From: RPQJ01 sp046347155 | GTDB taxonomy: Bacteria; Pseudomonadota; Gammaproteobacteria; Steroidobacterales; Steroidobacteraceae | DNA: 64,000 bases | Direction of reading: 5' to 3' | NCBI GenBank assembly: GCA_046347155.1 | Contig: JAXMGT010000002.1 | Span: 62,001-126,000, forward strand | In this document: piece by piece, positions 59,451 through 64,000 of the stretch | How positions within the stretch are numbered: the stretch's first letter is position 1 | How the letters are laid out: every line of letters begins with the position of its first letter | Made by a program: the position numbers and the translations under genes | Notes under the pieces: generated by a model | The model's input: the letters and a program-made list of their open reading frames with translations, nothing else | What the model was told of the DNA's origin: nothing | Database searches by the model: none

Positions 59451-60152
59451 TTAGAAGCGATAGAGGATCGAGGCCTGGATGTTGTTCCAGTTGCCGTCGC
59501 CGGTCTTGTTGTTGCCCAGGCTCGGCATGGCCTGCCATTCGACGCGGGCGGTCCACTTGTCGAGGAAACCGTAGTCCACGCCGACGCCGCCGATGAACTC
59601 GTTCGAGTTCGACGACGCGTGCGCGCGGGCGCAGGTGTTCGGGCCGCAGACCAGGTCGCCGTTCGACGCGTCGACCAGCTTCGCCGTGGCCTTCACGTCG
59701 CCCATGAACAGGCCGACGCGGCCGAACACCGACCAGCTGTCGTCGATCGGCCAGATGCCGAGGACGCTGACCGGCCAGCCGGTCGCATCCCACTGGCCCT
59801 TGGCGGTGCCGGTGTCGGTCGCGACCGGGCCGTCGCAGGTCGTGCCCTGGCAGACGAGCGTCGAGCGGTAGTTCGTGTTGCCGAGGTCGATGTAGGAGAC
59901 CTCGACGGCCAGGTACTTCATGAACTGGTAGCCGACCGTCAGGCTGTACGGCGTCGCACCCTGGCTGACGCTCGACTTCGTGACGTCGTAGTACGGGTTC
60001 ACGACGGCGTTGATGTTGTTGGTGATCTTGTCTTCGTTGACATTGATCTTGCCGTAGCCGATGCCGAAGCCGGCGTAGAAGCCGTCGTCAGCGGCGGCGG
60101 CCGTGCCGGCGGCCAGCATCAGCGTCGCGAATACAGCAGTCTTGAGCTTCAT
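59451..60152 (-). CDS. Outer-membrane beta-barrel protein, paralog B
   Basis: 233 residues, the closest relative of paralog A: signal peptide MKLKTAVFATLMLAAGTAAA, GFYAGFGIGYGKINV, then a near-identical scaffold to the end NIQASILYRF. It differs mainly in two longer loops, each with a Cys pair (LVCQGTTCD and LVCGPNTCA). These may form surface disulfides and are absent from A. A recent tandem duplication with loop divergence is the simplest origin. Confidence 0.88.
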   Translation of the reverse strand: MKLKTAVFATLMLAAGTAAAADDGFYAGFGIGYGKINVNEDKITNNINAVVNPYYDVTKSSVSQGATPYSLTVGYQFMKYLAVEVSYIDLGNTNYRSTLVCQGTTCDGPVATDTGTAKGQWDATGWPVSVLGIWPIDDSWSVFGRVGLFMGDVKATAKLVDASNGDLVCGPNTCARAHASSNSNEFIGGVGVDYGFLDKWTARVEWQAMPSLGNNKTGDGNWNNIQASILYRF

Positions 60153-60231
60153 GGGAATTCCTTGTTGTTGCGTTTGGGGGGCTTGGACATCCTTGCCGAG
60201 TTGGCGGGGGGGCCTCGTCGGAAGTGGGTAA

Positions 60232-60260
60232 ATGCTACGCTGCAGCAAAATCGGTAGCAA
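60232..60260 (-). promoter_or_regulatory. Promoter of beta-barrel paralog B
   Basis: On the minus strand TTGCTA, 17 bp, TAGCAT; predicted start about 70 nt before the ATG. The 322-bp gap 60153-60474 otherwise holds only a small dyad (CTTCG-N7-CGAAG, near 60,310) and the terminator of paralog C; no gene is seen. Confidence 0.6.
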
Positions 60261-60404
60261 ATCGTGGAAAGTTGCAGCGGCGCACTAATCCTGATCGTTC
60301 AGACACTTCGCTCGAATCGAAGTTCAATTGTGGCCAAAATGAGACAAGGCAATGTGATCGATTGCCGCATTCCGGACGCCCCTTTGCAGCCGACTCCGAC
60401 GACG

Positions 60405-60435
60405 AGAAAAAGGGCCTGCCCGGGGGGCAGGCCCT
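60405..60435 (-). terminator. Terminator of beta-barrel paralog C
   Basis: A 10-bp stem (AGGGCCTGCC and complement) followed by TTTTTCTC on the minus strand, about 40 bp after the stop. Confidence 0.88.
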
Positions 60436-60474
60436 GCTTGCGCGTCCCGCGCAGGGACGCCGTCCCGCGACGGC

Positions 60475-61146
60475 CTAGAACTGGTACAGCAGCGAGAACT
60501 GGATGCCGTTCCAGTCGGCCGAGCCGGTGTCGTTGTTGCCGAGGCTGGGCATCGCCAGCCACTCGAGCCGGGCAGTCCACTGCTCGAGGAACTTGCTGTC
60601 CACGCCGACGCCATAGAGGAACTCGTTCGAGTTGGCCGAGTCGTGGCCCTTCCCGGACGCCGTGTCCACCGTGATGCGGGCGGTGGCCTTCACGTCGCCG
60701 AAGAACCCACCGACCCGCCCGAACACGCTCCACGTGTCGTCGATCGGCCAGATGCCGAGGACGCTCGCCTGCCAGCCGGTCGCGCCCCAGTCGAGCTTGC
60801 CCTTGGCCGGCAACGGCCCGAGGTCGATGTCGTCGACCGTCCCGCTGCCGGTGTAGGACGCCGAACCGGTATCGAGGTAGCCGGCCTCGACGGCCAGGTA
60901 CTTCAGGATCCGGTAACCGACCGTTGCGCTCCACGGGATCGACGAGTCGTCCGTCTTCGCGGACCAGGTGTCGATCGGCGCCCCGTTGGCCGCGAAGGCC
61001 GCGGCGAACGAGTTCGTGATCTTCGACTTGGGCAGCGAAACCTGGCCCCAACCGACACCGGCGCCCGCGTAGAACCCCGTGTCATCTGCGATCGCCGAGC
61101 CTGCGAACAGGGCCAGCGCCGCGAACAAGGCTGCCTGCTTCGTCAT
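60475..61146 (-). CDS. Outer-membrane beta-barrel protein, paralog C
   Basis: 223 residues: signal peptide MTKQAALFAALALFAGSAIA, GFYAGAGVGWGQVSL, and the shared blocks GWQASVLGIWPIDDTWSVFGRVG and TARLEWLAMPSLGNNDTGSADWN, ending SLLYQF. More divergent than A and B are from each other. AGGAGAG before the ATG at 61146 fixes the start against an upstream frame. It follows the fourth barrel gene by 53 bp and probably shares its transcript. Confidence 0.87.
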   Translation of the reverse strand: MTKQAALFAALALFAGSAIADDTGFYAGAGVGWGQVSLPKSKITNSFAAAFAANGAPIDTWSAKTDDSSIPWSATVGYRILKYLAVEAGYLDTGSASYTGSGTVDDIDLGPLPAKGKLDWGATGWQASVLGIWPIDDTWSVFGRVGGFFGDVKATARITVDTASGKGHDSANSNEFLYGVGVDSKFLEQWTARLEWLAMPSLGNNDTGSADWNGIQFSLLYQF

Positions 61147-61199
61147 GGTCTGTCTCTCCTGCATGGAGCTTCAGGCCCGGGGCGTCGACACGCCGAGGG

Positions 61200-61712
61200 T
61201 CAGAAGCGGTAGATGGCCGACACGGTCCAGAACTCGGCACCGTCCGCCACGTCGAGTCCCTGGTACTCGGCGTCGATCTCGAGGTGGTCGGTCGCGTTCC
61301 AGCCCGCGCCGAGGCCCCAGGAGAAGTCCGTGCCGTCGTCCTTGCCGAAGCCGTGGTTCGCCTTCGCATCCCAGTTCATCGCGCCGAGCTTGCCGAACAC
61401 GCTGAACTTGTCGTCGAACGGATAGCGGCCGACGGCCGACAGGTTCCAGCCGGTGCTGCTGAACGACACGCCGAAGTCCTTCGGGCTGCCACCATCGATG
61501 TACTCGACCTCGACGCCGAAGTACTTGATGAAGTCATAGCCCGCGCGGAGCTTCCACGCGAAGTCGCCCGCATCCCAGCCGGCGCCCGCGTCGAGCTGGT
61601 AGTAGCCGATGCCCGCGCCGGCATAGAACCCGTTGTCCGCCGCCATCGTGGGGGCGGCGACGAGTCCCGCAGTCAGTCCGATTGCGGCGACGGTCGCACG
61701 AATGAAACGCAT
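61200..61712 (-). CDS. Outer-membrane beta-barrel protein, paralog D (short)
   Basis: 170 residues: signal peptide MRFIRATVAAIGLTAGLVAAPTMA, GFYAGAGIGYYQLDAG, YDFIKYFGVEVEYIDGG, DKFSVFGKLGAMNWDAK and the terminal TVSAIYRF. The same eight-strand fold as A-C but with shorter loops; probably the oldest branch of the group. First gene of a two-gene unit with paralog C. Confidence 0.85.
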   Translation of the reverse strand: MRFIRATVAAIGLTAGLVAAPTMAADNGFYAGAGIGYYQLDAGAGWDAGDFAWKLRAGYDFIKYFGVEVEYIDGGSPKDFGVSFSSTGWNLSAVGRYPFDDKFSVFGKLGAMNWDAKANHGFGKDDGTDFSWGLGAGWNATDHLEIDAEYQGLDVADGAEFWTVSAIYRF

Positions 61713-61803
61713 GGTGATCTCCCTGGTCCTGATGGGCGCCGGCAGCGCATCACGGGCGGAAACTGCGCCGGGACGTGCCGGAAACGCCGCTCCGGTGGCG
61801 TCA

Positions 61804-61833
61804 ATGATACGAATCCGGGCGCTGCAATTTCAA
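61804..61833 (-). promoter_or_regulatory. Promoter of the paralog D-C unit
   Basis: On the minus strand TTGAAA, 18 bp, TATCAT; predicted start about 85 nt before the ATG of paralog D. Confidence 0.72.
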
Positions 61834-61875
61834 CGGTAGAATCGCGTATGTTGCGCGAGAACAACGACCGTCGCG

Positions 61876-64000
61876 TCAGTGCGCTTCATCCCAGTTCGAC
61901 CCGCGCCCGACCTCGACCCGGAGTGGCACCGCGAGCGTCGCGGCGGCCGACATCCGTTCGCGCAGCCCCGACTCGATGCGGCCCACGGCGTCCTCGCGGA
62001 CCTCGAGCACCAGCTCGTCGTGCACCTGCATCACGAGCCGCGCGGTGGTGTCGCCCGCGAGCCAGCGGTGCACCTCGATCATCGCCCGCTTGATGATGTC
62101 GGCCGCCGTGCCCTGCATCGGCGCATTGATCGCGCTGCGCTCCGCGTACTGCCGGAGCTGCTGGTTGCGCGCCCGGATGTCCGGCAGGTGCAGCCGCCGG
62201 CCGAACACCGTCTCGACGTAGCCCTGCTCGCGCGCTGCCGCGCGGGTCTCGTCCATGTAGCGCTTCACGCCCGGGTAGCGCTGGAAGTAGAGGTCCACGT
62301 ACTGCTGCGCCGCGCCGCGTTCGATGCCGAGCTGCCGCGCGAGCCCGAACGCCGACATCCCGTAGATCAGCCCGAAGTTGATCGCCTTCGCGGCGCGCCG
62401 CTGGTCCGCGCCCACCTCGCCAGGTGCGACGCTGAACACCTCGGCGGCCGTCGCCTGGTGGATGTCGCGGTCCGCGGCGAACGCGGCGAGCAGGCCCTCG
62501 TCGCCCGAGAGGTGGGCCATGATCCTGAGCTCGATCTGCGAGTAGTCGGCCGCGAGGATCACGTGGCCCGGCGGCGCGACGAACGCCTGGCGGATCCGCC
62601 GGCCCTCGGGCGTGCGGATCGGGATGTTCTGCAGGTTCGGGTCGGTCGAGGACAGCCGCCCGGTCGCGGCGACGGCCTGGTGGTACGAGGTGTGCACGCG
62701 ACCGGTGCGCGGGTTCACCTGCGCGGGCAGCTTGTCCGTGTACGTGGAGCGGAGCTTCGCCATCCCGCGGTACTCGAGCACGATGCGCGGCAGGTCGTAG
62801 TCGCCGGCGAGTTCCTCGAGCACGTCCTCGGCGGTCGACGGCTGGCCGGTCGACGTGCGCCTCGTCACCGGCAGCCCGAGCTTGCCGAACAGGATCTCCT
62901 GAAGCTGCTTCGGCGAATCGAGGTTGAACGGCCCGCCGGCTGCCGCGTGCGCCTCGGCCTGCAGTTCGAGCAGCCGCTTCGACAACTCGTGGCTCTGGCG
63001 CCGGAGCATCTCGGCGTCGATCAGCACGCCCGTGTGCTCCATGTCGAGCAGCACGCGCACCAGCGGCTGCTCGATCTCCTCGTAGAGCCGGCGCAACGCG
63101 GGCAGCGCCTCGATCCGCGGCCAGAGCGTGCGGTGCAGCTGCAGCGCGACGTCGGCGTCCTCGGCCGAATACTCGCCCGCCGTCTCGACGGGCACCTCGG
63201 CGAACGGCAGCTGCTTCGCGCCCTTGCCGGCCACGTCCTCGTAGTGGATCGTCTCGACGCCGAGGTAGTGGCGCGCGGTCGAGTCGAGGTCGTGCCGGGT
63301 CGCCGTGCTGTCGAGCACGTACGACTCGAGCATCGAGTCGTAGCGCATGCCCGCGAGCTCGATCCCGTGGTTCCGGAGCACGTGGGCGTCGTACTTCAGG
63401 TGGTGGCCGAGCTTCGCGCGCGCGGGGTCCTCGAGCAGCGGCTTCAGCCGGGCGAGCACCCGGTCGCGATCGAGCTGGTCCGGCGCGCCCGGGTAGCGGT
63501 GCGCGAGCGGCACGTAGGCGGCCCGGCCCGGTTCCACGCTGAACGAGACGCCGACGATCTCGGCCTGCATGTAGTCGAGCGACGTCGTCTCGGTGTCGAA
63601 CGACACGAGCTCCGCCGACTCGAGCCGCTGCATCCAGTGCTCGAAGGCCGGCTCGTCGAGCACGAGATCGTATTCACGCGGGACGGCCGGCACGGCGCGG
63701 GGCGCGACACCCACCGCGGCCGGGTCCGCGGCATCCGGCGGCGCCCCACTGCCGGGCGCGCCCGGCGGTTCCGGTGGCGGCGCGCCGCCCGGCAGCTGCT
63801 TCAGCATCGAGCGCAGCTCGAGGCGCGTGTAGAGCGCGCGCAGCCGCTCGACGTCCGGCGCCGCCGGCACGAGCGCCTCGGGCTCGACCGGCAGCGTCAC
63901 GTCGCAGTCGATCGTTGCGAGGCGTCGCGACAGCGCGAGCTCGGCGCCGTGCGCACGCAGGCTCTCGCCGACCTTGCCCTCGATCGCGTCCTGATGGGCG
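61876..64000 (-). CDS. polA: DNA polymerase I (N-terminal part outside window)
   Basis: The C-terminal 708 codons of PolA; the frame continues off the right edge, where KVGESLRAHGAELALSRRLATIDCD is the end of the 5'-3' exonuclease domain. The 3'-5' proofreading domain is active-looking (SFDTETTSLDYM, with Asp and Glu). Polymerase motifs A (LAADYSQIELRIMAHLSGDEGL), B (GLIYGMSAFGLARQLG) and C (MQVHDELVLEV) are complete. A Pro/Gly-rich insertion (about 45-70 codons after the window-internal GTG at 63900) links the exonuclease and proofreading parts. Confidence 0.96.
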   Translation of the reverse strand, partial: AHQDAIEGKVGESLRAHGAELALSRRLATIDCDVTLPVEPEALVPAAPDVERLRALYTRLELRSMLKQLPGGAPPPEPPGAPGSGAPPDAADPAAVGVAPRAVPAVPREYDLVLDEPAFEHWMQRLESAELVSFDTETTSLDYMQAEIVGVSFSVEPGRAAYVPLAHRYPGAPDQLDRDRVLARLKPLLEDPARAKLGHHLKYDAHVLRNHGIELAGMRYDSMLESYVLDSTATRHDLDSTARHYLGVETIHYEDVAGKGAKQLPFAEVPVETAGEYSAEDADVALQLHRTLWPRIEALPALRRLYEEIEQPLVRVLLDMEHTGVLIDAEMLRRQSHELSKRLLELQAEAHAAAGGPFNLDSPKQLQEILFGKLGLPVTRRTSTGQPSTAEDVLEELAGDYDLPRIVLEYRGMAKLRSTYTDKLPAQVNPRTGRVHTSYHQAVAATGRLSSTDPNLQNIPIRTPEGRRIRQAFVAPPGHVILAADYSQIELRIMAHLSGDEGLLAAFAADRDIHQATAAEVFSVAPGEVGADQRRAAKAINFGLIYGMSAFGLARQLGIERGAAQQYVDLYFQRYPGVKRYMDETRAAAREQGYVETVFGRRLHLPDIRARNQQLRQYAERSAINAPMQGTAADIIKRAMIEVHRWLAGDTTARLVMQVHDELVLEVREDAVGRIESGLRERMSAAATLAVPLRVEVGRGSNWDEAH

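Noticed and set aside
1..64000. CRISPR arrays, insertion sequences, prophage or toxin-antitoxin modules
   Set aside because: No regularly spaced repeats, transposase, integrase, phage structural genes or paired small toxin genes were seen on either strand.

Overview
The window is about 70% G+C and densely packed, with mostly co-oriented, overlapping genes. The gene content and order point to a gammaproteobacterium, probably near the Xanthomonadales/Steroidobacterales. The evidence is the block LysM-dprA-smg-topA beside def-fmt-rsmB-DUF4390-ntrY-ntrX, the dsbA/cytochrome c4/yihA/polA neighbourhood, ubiK, glnK-amtB and a Mg-type hemB. No single marker fixes the genus. There is no insertion sequence, integrase, prophage or CRISPR array; the window reads as ordinary chromosome with several strongly regulated loci.

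Layout. 1-3.4 kb: end of a 3-hydroxyisobutyrate dehydrogenase-like gene, a DUF4124 protein, the glnK-amtB ammonium operon behind a sigma-54 promoter, and ubiK. 3.4-11.7 kb: a sulfur-response locus. A BigR/SqrR-type repressor and a TauE exporter diverge from a persulfide-dioxygenase-like hydrolase, a rhodanese, a DUF2892 membrane protein and a complete RND efflux system (adaptor, pump, TolC-type channel). 11.7-15.5 kb: GNAT, D-aminoacylase-like amidohydrolase and class III aminotransferase. 15.6-22.8 kb: an unbroken trpL-E-G-D-C-F-B-A operon plus a LOG-family gene, preceded by a promoter and a transcription attenuator. 22.9-30.8 kb: HD protein, xthA, prlC, a GIDE/EF-hand membrane protein, lemA, gamma-carbonic anhydrase, aroE and hemB. 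30.9-34.1 kb: ECF sigma/anti-sigma pair, tag, rlmJ and a lipoprotein. 34.2-37.5 kb: a large secreted subtilase whose leader looks like a cyclic-di-GMP-I riboswitch followed by a terminator. 37.5-43.9 kb: LysM-dprA-smg-topA-hemF on the minus strand. 44.1-51.1 kb: def-fmt-rsmB-DUF4390-ntrY-ntrX on the plus strand. 51.1-58.3 kb: M14 peptidase, cytochrome c5-like protein, tRNA-Arg(CCG), NYN/LOTUS protein, LysE, corA, dsbA, cytochrome c4 and yihA. 58.5-64 kb: four related small outer-membrane beta-barrels and polA, which runs off the right edge.

The points most worth a second look are: the riboswitch-like subtilase leader; the complete trp attenuator, whose leader peptide carries three tandem Trp codons and starts almost at the predicted +1; a PII protein with His in place of the uridylylated Tyr51; an NtrX-type regulator whose AAA+ domain has lost its Walker A Lys, Walker B Asp and GAFTGA loop although its partner kinase looks intact; and the coupling of persulfide sensing to an RND pump.
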